DNA of 64,000 nt from Streptomyces olindensis (GTDB lineage Bacteria > Actinomycetota > Actinomycetes > Streptomycetales > Streptomycetaceae). The stretch's first letter is position 1; each line of letters starts with the position of its first letter. Positions 36,189 to 45,183 of the stretch are shown in pieces. Below the pieces are notes generated by a model that was not told the DNA's origin, searched no databases, and saw only the letters and a program-made list of their open reading frames with translations. Location: assembly GCA_000696115.1 (NCBI GenBank), contig JJOH01000003.1:62001-126000 (forward strand), written 5' to 3'. Both the position numbers and the translations under genes were made by a program.

Positions 36189-36644
36189 ATGAGTGTGACG
36201 ATGCCTCAGACCCGGGCCGCACGCGCCGAAGGCCTTCTCTCCGCCCGCCCCGTCTGGCTGGTCGGTGTCCTGGCGACCCTCGCCGGTGCCGTCGTGACGG
36301 AGGTGTTCGCGCTCGCCGCACGGGCGGCGGGCGTCCCCATGGAGGCGGCGAGCCCGGGGGCCACTCAGGCCGCGGAGATCCCGGTCGGCGGCTTCTTCGG
36401 CGGGGTGGTCTACTGGTCGGTCGCCGGCGTCGTCCTCGCCGTGGCGCTCGCCCGCTGGGCCCGGCGGCCCGCCCGCACCTTCACGGTGACCACCGTCGCC
36501 CTCACCGCGCTGTCCCTCGCCGGGCCGGCCGTCGCCCCACACACCGCCACCTCCACGCAGGTCGTCCTGGCCGTGTCGCACGCAGTGGCCGCCGCGGTGA
36601 TCATCCCCGTGCTGGCCCGCCGGCTCTCCCACGGGCAGCGGTGA
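36189..36644 (+). CDS. DUF6069-type small membrane protein
   Basis: 151 residues; ATG 36189 with ACAGGAGAC upstream. Four hydrophobic helices: about 22-44 (VWLVGVLATLAGAVVTEVFAL), 66-89 (GGFFGGVVYWSVAGVVLAVAL), 97-115 (FTVTTVALTALSLAGPAVA) and 122-143. The layout fits the actinobacterial DUF6069 family of unknown function. It is divergent from the malic enzyme gene and ends before a strong terminator. No enzymatic motif is visible. Confidence 0.75.
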   Translation: MSVTMPQTRAARAEGLLSARPVWLVGVLATLAGAVVTEVFALAARAAGVPMEAASPGATQAAEIPVGGFFGGVVYWSVAGVVLAVALARWARRPARTFTVTTVALTALSLAGPAVAPHTATSTQVVLAVSHAVAAAVIIPVLARRLSHGQR

Positions 36645-37086
36645 CGCCCCCGCCTCTCCGGACCCGGACACCGGCCCGTCGCGCCCCGCCGCCGACGGGC
36701 CGTCGTCCTGTGCCCCCCGCCGCGCCCTGACACCCGAAAGGCCCAGTCCCACTACGCCGGAGGAGGCGACGGTGGGCGAGGACCTTGGCCGTGTCCATGC
36801 CGTGCGCCTCCGGAGGAGCGGCCGCCGCGGAACCGCCGGGCGGCTCCGGCTCGATCAGCGACAGCGTGCCCGGCGCGTGGCCCCGGACGGCCGCGTCGAC
36901 CAGGACGGCCGTGTCGTAGCCGTCGAGCAGTTCGTACGCCAGGTCCATGCCGCGGATGCCGAAGTCCCGCACCCGCACCCCCGGCGGCAGCGGACGGTGG
37001 TCCAGGGCGCGGATCACCTCGGGGCCGAAGGCGTCGTCCGCGAGGAAGATGTTGCCGACCCCCGCCACCAGCAGCCGGGCGCTCAC
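36601..37086 (-). pseudogene. Truncated [NiFe]-hydrogenase maturation protease
   Basis: It begins at GTG 37086, overlapping the hypX stop (GTGA). The first ~107 residues are a HyaD/HoxW-type protease: LLVAGVGNIFLADDAFGPEVIRAL (metal-binding Asp/Glu region), GVRVRDFGIRGMDLAYELLDGYDTAVLVDAAVRG, and HGMDTAKVLA. Just after this His-containing motif the frame turns into Arg/Gly-rich sequence (HRRLLRRSGTGPFG...) with no family resemblance, reaching a stop only inside the convergent gene. The normal last ~45 residues (the GCEP-type block) are missing. The endopeptidase, which trims the large hydrogenase subunit, is therefore probably inactive, and no hydrogenase subunit gene is in the window. Confidence 0.75.
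36672..36702 (+). terminator. Hairpin terminator after the DUF6069 gene
   Basis: CGGCCCGTCG and CGACGGGCCG make a perfect 10-bp stem with an 11-base loop, 27 bases after the stop. It lies inside the aberrant tail of the convergent hydrogenase-protease remnant, which supports the view that the tail is not true coding sequence. Confidence 0.8.
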
Positions 37087-38828
37087 CGCGCGCCGTCCCG
37101 AGCCGGCGGACGGGCGGAGCCGTGCGGGAGCTTGCGGACGAACGCGGAACGCAGCGCGTGGTACGGAGCCTCGGGGTCGAAGAAGTCGGCGCGCATGCGG
37201 GCGAGTTCGGTCCGCCGGTACTCCGCGAGGGGCCGCTGGAGCTCGTCCGCGTGCCGTGCCGTGGCCTTGGTGGTGATCCGACGGGCGAGGTCCGGGTCGC
37301 CGGCCACGTCGGCGGCCAGGCGCTCGACCTCCGCGGCGAACTCCGCGGCCGGAACCGGCACCAGACGGTCCACCAGCCCGATCCGCTCGGCGGTCGCCGC
37401 GCTCACCGGCAGCGCCTCGCTCGTCAGCCGCTCCGCCGCCTCCGCTCCCACGCGGCGCGGCAGCGAGTACGTCCAGTACTCCGAGCCGTACATGCCCATG
37501 GTCCGGTAGTGCGGGTTGAGGACGCTGCCCGTGCGGCACCACACCTCGTCGGCGGCCAGGGCGAGCATCACGCCGCCGGCCGCCGCGTTGCCCCCGAGGG
37601 CCGCCACCACCACCCGGTCGGTGGTGCGCAGCACGGCCTCGACCAGGTCGTTCATGGCGACGAGGTTGGACCAGGACTCGCCCGCCGGGTCGCTCGACGC
37701 CTCGATGACGTTGAGGTGGATGCCGTTGGAGAAGAAGTCGCGGGCACCGCCGAGCACCAGCACCGAGGTGCGGCGGGTGAGCGCGTACCGGTAGGCGGCG
37801 AGCAGCCTGCGGCAGTGGACGGTGCTCATCGCCCCGCCCGGGAACGAGAAGGACAGGAAGCCGACGTCCCCCCGCTGCCGGTAGCGGATGTCGGTCCAGG
37901 TGGTGCGCTCCGGGGGCAGTTCCAGCGGGACGGCGATCTCGGGCAGCCAGTACGGACGGTCGTACGCACCCGGCATGCCCGGGCCGCTGCCGGGCGGCGC
38001 CGGGAAGCCGGCGAGCACCGAGGCGGCCGGGCGGCGGAACGGCGCGGGGTCGCCGGAGCTCTTGCGGGGGCGCAGCTCCGGAATCCACACCGCCCCGTCC
38101 CGGGTGGCCCGGCAGACCGCGCCCGCCCGGGTCGCGAGCAGCTCCCCGGGCCGCCCGCGCAGCCGGTCCTCGGGGTGCCCGCCGTGCAGGAACACCTCCC
38201 GGCCGCACAGCTCGTCCAGGACGCCCGGCTGCGAATCGGCCCCGCGCAGCTTGCGCAGCACCGTCGCCGTGTCGTCCTGCTCCCAGTCGATCCGCCGCTG
38301 CTCCTGGCGGAAGTAGTCCCGCCACACCACGCGGACCTCGGGGTCGCTCTGCGGGCGCGGCTTGAAGGACCCGTCCGCGAACCGCCGCACGGCGAGCAGG
38401 ACGGCGGCCGTGGCGGCGTCGGACACCTCGTTGCGGTACAGGTCGCTCTTGCCGGCCGGCGGCACCGGGAACGTCCCGTCCGCCCAGATGTCGCCCGCGT
38501 CCATCGCCGCCTCGGCCTGGAGCACCGTCACGCCCCACTCGGACGCCTCCTCGGCGATCGCCCAGTCCAGGGCGGACGGGCCGCGGTCGCCGGGTGGCCC
38601 CGGGTGCACGATCAGGCAGGTGTGCTCCTGCCACACGTCCTCCGGCAGGGCCGACTTCAGCATCGGGGCGACGACCAGCTCCGGGCGCACCTCGCGCACG
38701 GCGGCCCGGACCGCGTCGGCGCCGTGCGAGGCGAGGACGACGTCCACCCGGTGCCCCTGGTCCGACAGTTCCGCGTACACGCGCTGGGACAGGCTGTTGA
38801 ACGCGCTGGCGACGAGCAAGATGTCCAT
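37083..38828 (-). CDS. hypX: HypX/HoxX hydrogenase maturation protein
   Basis: 581 residues from ATG 38828. The N-terminal ~270 residues resemble formyl-tetrahydrofolate transferases (LLVASAFNSLSQRVYAELSDQGH, CLIVHPGPPGDRGPSALDWAI, EWGVTVLQAEAAMDAGDIWADGTFPV). The C-terminal half is an enoyl-CoA hydratase/crotonase domain (VLVLGGARDFFSNGIHLNVIEAS, RVVVAALGGNAAAGGVMLALAADEVWCR). HypX makes the CO ligand of the NiFe active site from formyl-THF in oxygen-tolerant hydrogenases. The gene is intact, but its coupled protease partner is truncated and no other hyp or structural hydrogenase genes are near, so it may be an orphan of a lost group of hydrogenase genes. Confidence 0.9.
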   Translation of the reverse strand: MDILLVASAFNSLSQRVYAELSDQGHRVDVVLASHGADAVRAAVREVRPELVVAPMLKSALPEDVWQEHTCLIVHPGPPGDRGPSALDWAIAEEASEWGVTVLQAEAAMDAGDIWADGTFPVPPAGKSDLYRNEVSDAATAAVLLAVRRFADGSFKPRPQSDPEVRVVWRDYFRQEQRRIDWEQDDTATVLRKLRGADSQPGVLDELCGREVFLHGGHPEDRLRGRPGELLATRAGAVCRATRDGAVWIPELRPRKSSGDPAPFRRPAASVLAGFPAPPGSGPGMPGAYDRPYWLPEIAVPLELPPERTTWTDIRYRQRGDVGFLSFSFPGGAMSTVHCRRLLAAYRYALTRRTSVLVLGGARDFFSNGIHLNVIEASSDPAGESWSNLVAMNDLVEAVLRTTDRVVVAALGGNAAAGGVMLALAADEVWCRTGSVLNPHYRTMGMYGSEYWTYSLPRRVGAEAAERLTSEALPVSAATAERIGLVDRLVPVPAAEFAAEVERLAADVAGDPDLARRITTKATARHADELQRPLAEYRRTELARMRADFFDPEAPYHALRSAFVRKLPHGSARPPARDGAR

Positions 38829-39209
38829 GACATGGCATGGTCGCCCGTGACAGGAGGGCCGCGAAGGACCACCGCGGCGTTTCGCGGCCCTCGTCCGCTT
38901 CCGGCCTACTCTCCCGACGGCGCGGTCAGCGGGACGCCCGTGGCCACCGGAGTGCGATGATGGCGCCCAGGCGCGGCCTCAAGGGCGGCGAGCGGTTCCT
39001 CGGCGGCACCGTCAGCCTGGCCGGTGACCAGCTGACCGGAGCCCAGTACGCGGGCCCGTGACCCGAACCGGCTGCGGGAGATCAACGTGACGGCCCGGGC
39101 GGTTGATGTGACAACCAGCTCTGGGCCGTCGGCGGGCCGTCGGGGAAGTCACCGACATCGCTCACCGGTCCCCCTTGCCCGCGCCGTGCGCCTGCCGCAC
39201 GCTGGTCGT
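38829..39209. other. Divergent intergenic region between hypX and the IclR gene
   Basis: About 380 bases. No gene is supported; one 74-codon open frame (38837-39061) has no recognisable pattern. An inverted repeat GGTTG-n6-CAACC lies at 39101-39116, 94 bases before the IclR start, and could be an autoregulatory site. Confidence 0.35.
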
Positions 39210-39968
39210 ATGGGTGCGCGAGACGGCCCTACGCTCATCACCTCCGTCCAGCGGGCCATGCGGCTGCTGGAGGCGGTGAGCGCGCACGAGAACGGCGCGC
39301 CGGCGAAACAGCTGGCGCGGGAGACGGGCCTGCCCCTGGCCACCGCCTACCACCTGCTGCGGACCCTGACCCACGACGGGTACGTGCGGAAGCTGGACGA
39401 CGGCGGGTTCATCCTCGGTGACAAGCTGCAGACGCTGCAGACCACGGGCCGCGCGCAGGCACTGCTCAGCCGCGTCCGGCCCACGCTCGCCGCCCTGCGG
39501 GACGAACTCGCGACGGCCGCCTACCTCACCTTCTACGAGGACGGCGAGATCCGGGTCGCCGAGATCGTCGACGGCCCCGGAACGCCCCGCGTCGACCTCT
39601 GGGTCGGTTTCGAGGACGCGGGGCACGCCACCGCACTGGGCAAGTCCGTGCTGCGCGAGCTGGACGAGGAGGCCCGCAAGGACTACCTCTCCCGCCATCA
39701 CCTCGCCGACCTCACCCCGCGGACGATCACCAGCCTGCCCGAACTGCTCCGGCGGCTGGAGACCCCGCCCCTCGCCCCGGCCGTCACCGACCTGGAGGAG
39801 TACACCCTGGGCACGGTCTGCGTCGCCGTCCCGGTCTACAGCGGTGACACGCTCGGCTCCCTCGGTGTCTCCCTCCCGGCGAACCGGCTCTCCCGGCTGC
39901 CGGAGATCCGGGAGCGGCTGCTCCCGACCGCGAGCCGCGTGACCCGGAGCCTCTCGCTCACTATCTGA
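39210..39968 (+). CDS. IclR-family transcriptional regulator
   Basis: 252 residues from ATG 39210. The N-terminal winged helix-turn-helix is typical of IclR proteins: LITSVQRAMRLLEAVSAHENGAPAKQLARETGLPLATAYHLLRTLTHDGYVRKLDDGGFILGD, which in family terms is a complete DNA-binding domain. The C-terminal effector domain keeps AYLTFYEDGEIRVAEIVDG, GHATALGKSVLREL, and CVAVPVYSGDTLGSLGVSLP. The effector is unknown; IclR proteins often sense small carboxylic or aromatic acids, and the paa genes are 3 kb downstream, but nothing links them directly. It is transcribed away from hypX. Confidence 0.88.
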   Translation: MGARDGPTLITSVQRAMRLLEAVSAHENGAPAKQLARETGLPLATAYHLLRTLTHDGYVRKLDDGGFILGDKLQTLQTTGRAQALLSRVRPTLAALRDELATAAYLTFYEDGEIRVAEIVDGPGTPRVDLWVGFEDAGHATALGKSVLRELDEEARKDYLSRHHLADLTPRTITSLPELLRRLETPPLAPAVTDLEEYTLGTVCVAVPVYSGDTLGSLGVSLPANRLSRLPEIRERLLPTASRVTRSLSLTI

Positions 39969-40069
39969 AAAACCTCTCCTTGCCCGTGTCCGACCTCACC
40001 CCGTTTTCTGGATGAAACAGGCATTTCAGTAATGTGCCCGGCGCACAGGTGAGGACTGCGGAAGCGAAC

Positions 40070-41281
40070 ATGAGCCAAGCCCGAGACCGTGGTGGCGACC
40101 CCCGGCCTGGAGGGCCGTTCGGCAATCGAGTGTCCGGTACGAGGGCTTCGGCCCGCAGGCGGGTCGCCGCGCAGCTGGCGGTGGGCGCACCCGGCCTGCC
40201 CGTCCTGGTCGTCTCCGTCGTGGTGCTCGCCGATCTCGCCGACGGAGCGGGGATGATCTGGCTGCCCCTGCTCGCGGCCGGTCCCGCCCTGGCGGCCACG
40301 ACCAACGGGCCGCGCGGAGTCCTCTGGATCGGCTGTCTCGCCGTGGCGCTCGGCGCGACCCTCGGCGTCCGCGACGGTGTGCCCGGCCGTGAACTGGCCG
40401 CCCTGCTGTCGGCGTTCGTGGCCGTCACCCTCGCCAGCGGGCTGGCCGGCGTCCTGCGCGGGCGCCGCGAACGGGTGCTCGCCGCCGTCCGCTCGGTCGC
40501 CGAGACCGCCCAGCACGCACTGCTCAGGCCCGTGCCGTCGACCGTCGGACCGTTCCAGGCGGCCGTCCGCTACAGCGCCGCGGCGGCCGAGGCCCGGATC
40601 GGCGGCGACCTCTACGCCCTGATACCCACCCCGCACGGAGTGCGGCTGATCGTCGGCGACGTGCGCGGCAAGGGGCTGCCCGCCGTGGGGACCGCCGCGC
40701 TGGTGCTGGGCGTCTTCCGCGAGGCGGCCCACGACGAGCCGGATCTGCTGGCCGTGGTCGACCGGATCGAGCGGAGCCTGGCCCGGAACCTCGGCCACGA
40801 CGACTTCGTCACCGCCGTCGTCGCCGGATACCCGGGGGCGGGACAGCTGGAGGTGGTGAACTGCGGGCACACGCCCCCGCTGCTCGTGGACGCCTCCGGG
40901 CGCGTGACGGCGGTGGAGCCCGCGCACCCCGGCCCGCCCCTCGGACTGCGCGCCCTCACCGGGCACACACCGCGCCTCCAGGCGCTGCCCTTCGCCGACG
41001 GCGACCAGCTGCTGCTCTACACCGACGGGGTAACCGAGGCCCGCGACGGCGGCCGGGCCTTCTACCCGCTCGCCGAAGGGCTGGAGCGGCACGTCTCCCA
41101 CGAGCCGGGCCGCACCCTCGACGCCCTGCACGACGAACTGCTGGCCCACGTCGGCGGCCGGCTGCACGACGACGCGGCCCTGCTCCTGATCCGCAAGCCG
41201 GCCGCCGACGAAGCGGACCGTCCCCGAGCGGCCGCTCCCGGCCCCCTCGCCGCCGCGTCGGAGGCGAGGTGCTGCTCGTGA
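40070..41281 (+). CDS. Membrane-anchored PP2C/SpoIIE-type serine phosphatase
   Basis: About 403 residues from ATG 40070 (GGAAG 5 bases upstream); GTG 40034 would add 12 residues. Residues ~35-130 contain hydrophobic helices (AAQLAVGAPGLPVLVVSVVVLADLA, WLPLLAAGPALAATT, GVLWIGCLAVALGATLG, LAALLSAFVAVTLASGLAGVL). A short signalling helix leads to the SpoIIE PP2C domain: YSAAAAEARIGGDLYAL, VRLIVGDVRGKGLPAVGTAALVL, VVNCGHTPPLLV, LLLYTDGVTEARDGGRAFYPL, HDDAALLLIRK, with the metal-binding Asp residues present. Such proteins dephosphorylate anti-sigma antagonists in Streptomyces stress signalling. No PAS, GAF or kinase domain is attached and no anti-sigma partner is adjacent. Confidence 0.88.
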   Translation: MSQARDRGGDPRPGGPFGNRVSGTRASARRRVAAQLAVGAPGLPVLVVSVVVLADLADGAGMIWLPLLAAGPALAATTNGPRGVLWIGCLAVALGATLGVRDGVPGRELAALLSAFVAVTLASGLAGVLRGRRERVLAAVRSVAETAQHALLRPVPSTVGPFQAAVRYSAAAAEARIGGDLYALIPTPHGVRLIVGDVRGKGLPAVGTAALVLGVFREAAHDEPDLLAVVDRIERSLARNLGHDDFVTAVVAGYPGAGQLEVVNCGHTPPLLVDASGRVTAVEPAHPGPPLGLRALTGHTPRLQALPFADGDQLLLYTDGVTEARDGGRAFYPLAEGLERHVSHEPGRTLDALHDELLAHVGGRLHDDAALLLIRKPAADEADRPRAAAPGPLAAASEARCCS

Positions 41282-41350
41282 GAGCCGGGTGGCGTGCACC
41301 GGCTACGACGAGAAGCGCCCGGCGCGTTCACCGCGGCCGTGCGCGAGCGG

Positions 41351-42700
41351 TCACTCGCGCAGGTCCTTGACCCGGCGGAGCTTGCCCAGTGAGCGCTCCA
41401 GGGTCTCCGGTTCGACGATCGACACGTCGGCGGTGATGCCGATGCCGTCCTTGACGGCCTGGGCGATCGCCGCGGCAGCGGACGCGCGCCGGCCGGGGTC
41501 CGTGCCGGGGCGGGTCTCGACGCGGACCGTCATGTGGTCCAGACGACCGCGCCGGGACAGCTCGATCTGGAAGTGCGGGGCGACGTCCGGGGTGCGCAGC
41601 ACGATCTCCTCGATCTGGCTCGGGAAGACGTTCACCCCGCGCAGAATGATCATGTCGTCGCAGCGGCCGGTGATCTTCTGGATGCGACGGAACGCGGGCC
41701 GGGCCGTGCCGGGCAGCAGCCGGGTCAGGTCGCGGGTGCGGTAGCGGACGACCGGCAGGGCCTCCTTGGTCAGGGACGTGAAGACCAGCTCGCCCTCCTC
41801 GCCCTCGGGCAGCACCTCACCCGTGACCGGGTCGACGACCTCGGGGTAGAAGTGGTCCTCCCACACGTGCAGCCCGTCCTTGGTCTCCACGCACTCCTGC
41901 GCGACGCCCGGGCCGATCACCTCGGACAGTCCGTATATGTCGACGGCGTGGAGGTCCATCCGCTCCTCGATCTCGCGGCGCATCTCCTCCGTCCACGGCT
42001 CGGCCCCGAAGATGCCCACCCGCAGGCTGCTCGTCCGCGGGTCGACGCCCTGGCGCTCGAACTCGTCGAGCAGGGTGAGCATGTAGGTCGGGGTGACCAT
42101 GATGATCTCGGGCCGGAAGTCCTGGATGATCTGCACCTGCCGGGCCGTCATGCCGCCCGAGGCGGGGATCACGGTGCACCCGGCCCGCTCGGCGCCGTAG
42201 TGCGCGCCGAGGCCGCCGGTGAACAGCCCGTACCCGTAGGAGATGTGCACCTTGTGCCCCGGGCGGCCGCCGGCGGCCCGGATCGAGCGGGCGACCAGGT
42301 CGGCCCACATCGACAGGTCGTTCTCCGTGTAGCCGACGACCGTGGGCCGACCGGTGGTTCCGCTGGAGGCGTGGACCCGGCGCACCTGGTCCATGGGGAC
42401 GGCGAACATGCCGAAGGGGTAGGTGTCCCTGAGGTCGGCCTTCGTCGTGAAGGGGAAGCGGGCCAGGTCCTCCAGCGAGCGGCAGTCCTCGGGCGTCACC
42501 CCGGCCTCGTCGAACTTCTTCCGGTACGCCTCCACGTTCCGGTACGCGTGGCGCAGGCTCGCGCGGAGGCGGTCGAGCTGGAGCTCGCGCAGCCGCTCGC
42601 GCGTCAGGCGCTCGCCGCCGTCCAGCAGCTCCTGCGGGAGGGGCTCGCCCCGCCGCCCGGTCGCGCCCGTGGCCCCGGGGGCCGTCGTCTCGCTCGTCAT
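41351..42700 (-). CDS. paaK: Phenylacetate-CoA ligase
   Basis: 449 residues from ATG 42700 with GGAGGAG upstream. The adenylate-forming family motifs are clear: [17 protein letters not shown] (P-loop), [58 protein letters not shown], and RSDD-equivalent [23 protein letters not shown]. It activates phenylacetate to phenylacetyl-CoA, the substrate of the PaaABCDE epoxidase encoded divergently. Its start overlaps the stop of the collapsed paaI (ATGA), so translation may still depend on paaI reading. Confidence 0.95.
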   Translation of the reverse strand: MTSETTAPGATGATGRRGEPLPQELLDGGERLTRERLRELQLDRLRASLRHAYRNVEAYRKKFDEAGVTPEDCRSLEDLARFPFTTKADLRDTYPFGMFAVPMDQVRRVHASSGTTGRPTVVGYTENDLSMWADLVARSIRAAGGRPGHKVHISYGYGLFTGGLGAHYGAERAGCTVIPASGGMTARQVQIIQDFRPEIIMVTPTYMLTLLDEFERQGVDPRTSSLRVGIFGAEPWTEEMRREIEERMDLHAVDIYGLSEVIGPGVAQECVETKDGLHVWEDHFYPEVVDPVTGEVLPEGEEGELVFTSLTKEALPVVRYRTRDLTRLLPGTARPAFRRIQKITGRCDDMIILRGVNVFPSQIEEIVLRTPDVAPHFQIELSRRGRLDHMTVRVETRPGTDPGRRASAAAAIAQAVKDGIGITADVSIVEPETLERSLGKLRRVKDLRE

Positions 42701-42921
42701 CCCGACTCCTCCGACCTCGTGCTCCTGATGCTGCGGCTGCGGCTCCGGACCTCCCCGACGGTCACCGGGCCGTGGCTGTCGCAGGCACACGCGAAGGCGC
42801 TGTCGGCGAGCAGGAAGACGTAGCCGCCGTGGGCGATCCCGAGCCCGCGGGAGGCCTGGCCCGCGGCGAACATCACCCGGGCGGCCGTCGCGCCGGCGGC
42901 ATGGCTCACTTCTCGCACCAC
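42697..42921 (-). pseudogene. paaI: Internally deleted paaI thioesterase remnant
   Basis: A 74-codon open frame (GTG 42921; GTG 42909 possible). Pieces of the hotdog thioesterase PaaI are joined: N-terminal [13 protein letters not shown], then directly [28 protein letters not shown], then the family's C-terminal [11 protein letters not shown]. About 30 residues are missing between the first two pieces and about 40 between the last two, each without loss of frame. The beta strands of the fold cannot be completed, so activity on phenylacetyl-CoA-type thioesters is unlikely. Start, stop and the ATGA coupling to paaK are preserved, which may be why the remnant persists. Confidence 0.75.
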
Positions 42922-42932
42922 CTTGTAACCCG

Positions 42933-42946
42933 ACCGAACATTCGGT
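42933..42946 (-). promoter_or_regulatory. PaaR-type operator 1
   Basis: ACCGAACATTCGGT is a dyad with 6-bp arms, 12 bases upstream of the paaI/paaK transcript's first codon. It fits the core of the TetR-family PaaR sites described in actinobacteria (ACCGNNCGNNCGGT), differing at the central C. Confidence 0.65.
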
Positions 42947-43035
42947 TAGCTTCGGCGTCGCCAAGTAACCAAGTCGCCAGGCTGCCTGTCAAGGGCCGGG
43001 GACTTACCAAGGCGCGCCGGGTTGTCATACCATGG

Positions 43036-43049
43036 ACCGAACGAATGGT
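43036..43049 (+). promoter_or_regulatory. PaaR-type operator 2
   Basis: ACCGAACGAATGGT, extended by CGGTT, lies 20 bases before the paaA start and matches the same actinobacterial PaaR core with one mismatch. Together with site 1 it would let one repressor, relieved by phenylacetyl-CoA, control both divergent transcripts. No paaR gene is in the window. Confidence 0.6.
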
Positions 43050-43068
43050 CGGTTGGGAAGTGGGACGG

Positions 43069-44055
43069 ATGGACACGACACACTCCAGCCCCCCGGGGGC
43101 GGACGGCACCGAGCGGGTTCTCCAGCAGCACTTCGACGCGACGATCGCGCGGGACCAGCGGATCGAGCCGCGCGACTGGATGCCGGAGGGCTACCGGAAG
43201 ACACTGATCCGTCAGATCGCGCAGCACGCGCACTCGGAGATCATCGGCATGCAGCCGGAAGGCGAGTGGATCACCCGCGCGCCGTCGCTGCGCCGCAAGG
43301 CCATTCTGTTCGCGAAGGTCCAGGACGAGGCGGGGCACGGGCTGTACCTGTACTCGGCGGCGGAGACGCTCGGCGCCGACCGCGCCGACCTCACCGAGCG
43401 GCTGATCGAGGGCCGCCAGAAATACTCCTCGATCTTCAACTACCCGACGCTGAGCTTCGCCGACGTCGGGGTGATCGGCTGGTTCGTCGACGGGGCCGCG
43501 ATCTGCAACCAGGTGCCGCTGTGCCGGTCCTCCTACGGGCCGTACGCGCGCGCCATGGTGCGGATCTGCAAGGAGGAGTCGTTCCACCAGCGGCAGGGCT
43601 ACGAGCTGCTGATGACGATGATGCGCGGCACCCCGGCGCAGCGCGAGATGGTCCAGGACGCCGTGAACCGCTGGTGGTGGCCCTCGCTGATGATGTTCGG
43701 CCCGCCCGACGACTCCTCGCCCAACTCCGCGCAGTCCATGGCCTGGAAGATCAAGCGGCACAGCAACGACGAACTGCGGCAGCGCTTCGTCGACATGACC
43801 GTCCCGCAGGCCGAGAAGCTCGGCGTGACGCTCCCCGACCCGGAGCTGCGCTGGAACGAGGAGCGGGGCCACCACGACTTCGGCACACCCGACTGGGACG
43901 AGCTGATGCGGGTCATCAAGGGCGACGGCCCGTGCAACGCCCAGCGGATGGAGCGGCGCCGCAGCGCCCACGAGGAGGGCGCCTGGGTGCGCGAGGCGGC
44001 CACCGCCCACGCCGCCAAGCAGGCGGCCCGCGAGCGGAAGGGAGCGGTGGCATGA
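43069..44055 (+). CDS. paaA: Phenylacetyl-CoA 1,2-epoxidase catalytic subunit
   Basis: 328 residues from ATG 43069. The diiron oxygenase subunit is readily recognised: [51 protein letters not shown] (metal ligands in DEAGH), [36 protein letters not shown] (second Glu-His set), and [12 protein letters not shown]. With PaaB, C and E it forms the multicomponent monooxygenase that epoxidises the aromatic ring of phenylacetyl-CoA. It is the first gene of a tight five-gene operon; its stop overlaps paaB (ATGA). Confidence 0.97.
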   Translation: MDTTHSSPPGADGTERVLQQHFDATIARDQRIEPRDWMPEGYRKTLIRQIAQHAHSEIIGMQPEGEWITRAPSLRRKAILFAKVQDEAGHGLYLYSAAETLGADRADLTERLIEGRQKYSSIFNYPTLSFADVGVIGWFVDGAAICNQVPLCRSSYGPYARAMVRICKEESFHQRQGYELLMTMMRGTPAQREMVQDAVNRWWWPSLMMFGPPDDSSPNSAQSMAWKIKRHSNDELRQRFVDMTVPQAEKLGVTLPDPELRWNEERGHHDFGTPDWDELMRVIKGDGPCNAQRMERRRSAHEEGAWVREAATAHAAKQAARERKGAVA

Positions 44056-44345
44056 CCGCCGACCAGCAGAACTGGCCGCTGTACGAGGTGTTCGTACGCG
44101 GCAAGCGCGGCCTGAACCACGTCCACGTGGGCTCGCTGCACGCCGCCGACGACCGCATGGCGCTCACCCACGCCCGCGACCTGTACACGCGACGCAATGA
44201 GGGCGTGAGCATCTGGGTGGTCCGCTCCGAGCACATCGCCGCCTCCACCCGCGACGAGAAGGACCCCTTCTTCGCGCCCAGCGCCGACAAGGTCTACCGC
44301 CACCCGACCTTCTACGACATCCCCGACGACGTCCCGCACATCTGA
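44052..44345 (+). CDS. paaB: Phenylacetyl-CoA epoxidase subunit PaaB
   Basis: 97 residues starting inside the paaA stop codon. The PaaB pattern is complete: [50 protein letters not shown], where the pieces follow family order, ending DVPHI. It bridges PaaAC units and is needed for activity of the complex. Ten bases separate it from paaC. Confidence 0.96.
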   Translation: MTADQQNWPLYEVFVRGKRGLNHVHVGSLHAADDRMALTHARDLYTRRNEGVSIWVVRSEHIAASTRDEKDPFFAPSADKVYRHPTFYDIPDDVPHI

Positions 44346-44355
44346 AGGAGAGGGC

Positions 44356-45183
44356 ATGAGCGACGACCACGTCTACCTGACCCTCGCCGAGGGGCACGAG
44401 GACGACACCCGCTGGGCCTACGGCACCGGCTTCGAGGACCCCCTGCACGGCGTCGACACCACCGTGCCGGACGGGGTCGACGCCTGTGAACTGGCCGACC
44501 TCTGCGTCTCGTTGGCCGACGACGCCCTCGTCTCGGCCCAGCGGCTCGCCGAGTGGACCACCCGTGCCCCCGAGCTGGAGGAGGAAGTGGCGCTGGCCAA
44601 CATCGGACTCGACCTGCTCGGCCAGGCCCGCCTGCTGTACTCCCGTGCGGGCCAGGTCGACGGCACCGGCCGCGGCGAGGACGCCTTCGCCTACTTCCGC
44701 GACGCGGGCGACTTTCGCAACGTGCGCCTGGCCGAACTGCCCAACGGGGACTTCGCGTTCTCGATCGTCCGGCTGCTGGTGCTCTCCACCTGGCGCCTCG
44801 CGCACTTCGAGCGGCTCACCGTGCACCGCGATCCGGTCCTCGCGGCGATCGCCGCCAAGGGCGTGAAGGAGCTGGCCTACCACCGCCAGTACGCGGCCGA
44901 GTGGGCCGTGCGCCTGGGCGACGGCACCGACGAGTCCCACCGCCGGATGCGCAGGGCGCAGGAGCAGGTGGCGCCCTACCTGGGCGAGCTGTTCACGGCG
45001 TACGACGTACGGGACGAGGTCGTCGCCGTCCTGCGGCAGGTCACCGAGGCCGCCGGACTGCCCATGCCCGTCTTCCGCCCGCTGCCCGGCTCGGGCCGCA
45101 CCGGGGAGCACACCGAGCATCTCGCCCCGCTGCTGGCCGAGTTGCAGGGCGTGGCCCGCGCCCACCCGGAGGCGGCATGGTGA
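44356..45183 (+). CDS. paaC: Phenylacetyl-CoA epoxidase structural subunit PaaC
   Basis: 275 residues from ATG 44356, preceded by GAAGGAGA. Family blocks: LCVSLADDALVSAQRLAEWTTRAPELEEEVALANIGLDLLGQARLLY, EDAFAYFRDAGDFRNVRLAELPNGDFAFSIVRLL, and KELAYHRQYAAEWAVRLGDGTDESHRRM. PaaC is a ferritin-like paralogue of PaaA that supports the active subunit. The gene ends overlapping paaD by 7 bases. Confidence 0.96.
   Translation: MSDDHVYLTLAEGHEDDTRWAYGTGFEDPLHGVDTTVPDGVDACELADLCVSLADDALVSAQRLAEWTTRAPELEEEVALANIGLDLLGQARLLYSRAGQVDGTGRGEDAFAYFRDAGDFRNVRLAELPNGDFAFSIVRLLVLSTWRLAHFERLTVHRDPVLAAIAAKGVKELAYHRQYAAEWAVRLGDGTDESHRRMRRAQEQVAPYLGELFTAYDVRDEVVAVLRQVTEAAGLPMPVFRPLPGSGRTGEHTEHLAPLLAELQGVARAHPEAAW

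Noticed and set aside
38837..39061. A 74-codon plus-strand frame between hypX and the IclR gene
   Set aside because: It starts inside the hypX upstream region, lacks a ribosome binding site, and shows no family pattern.
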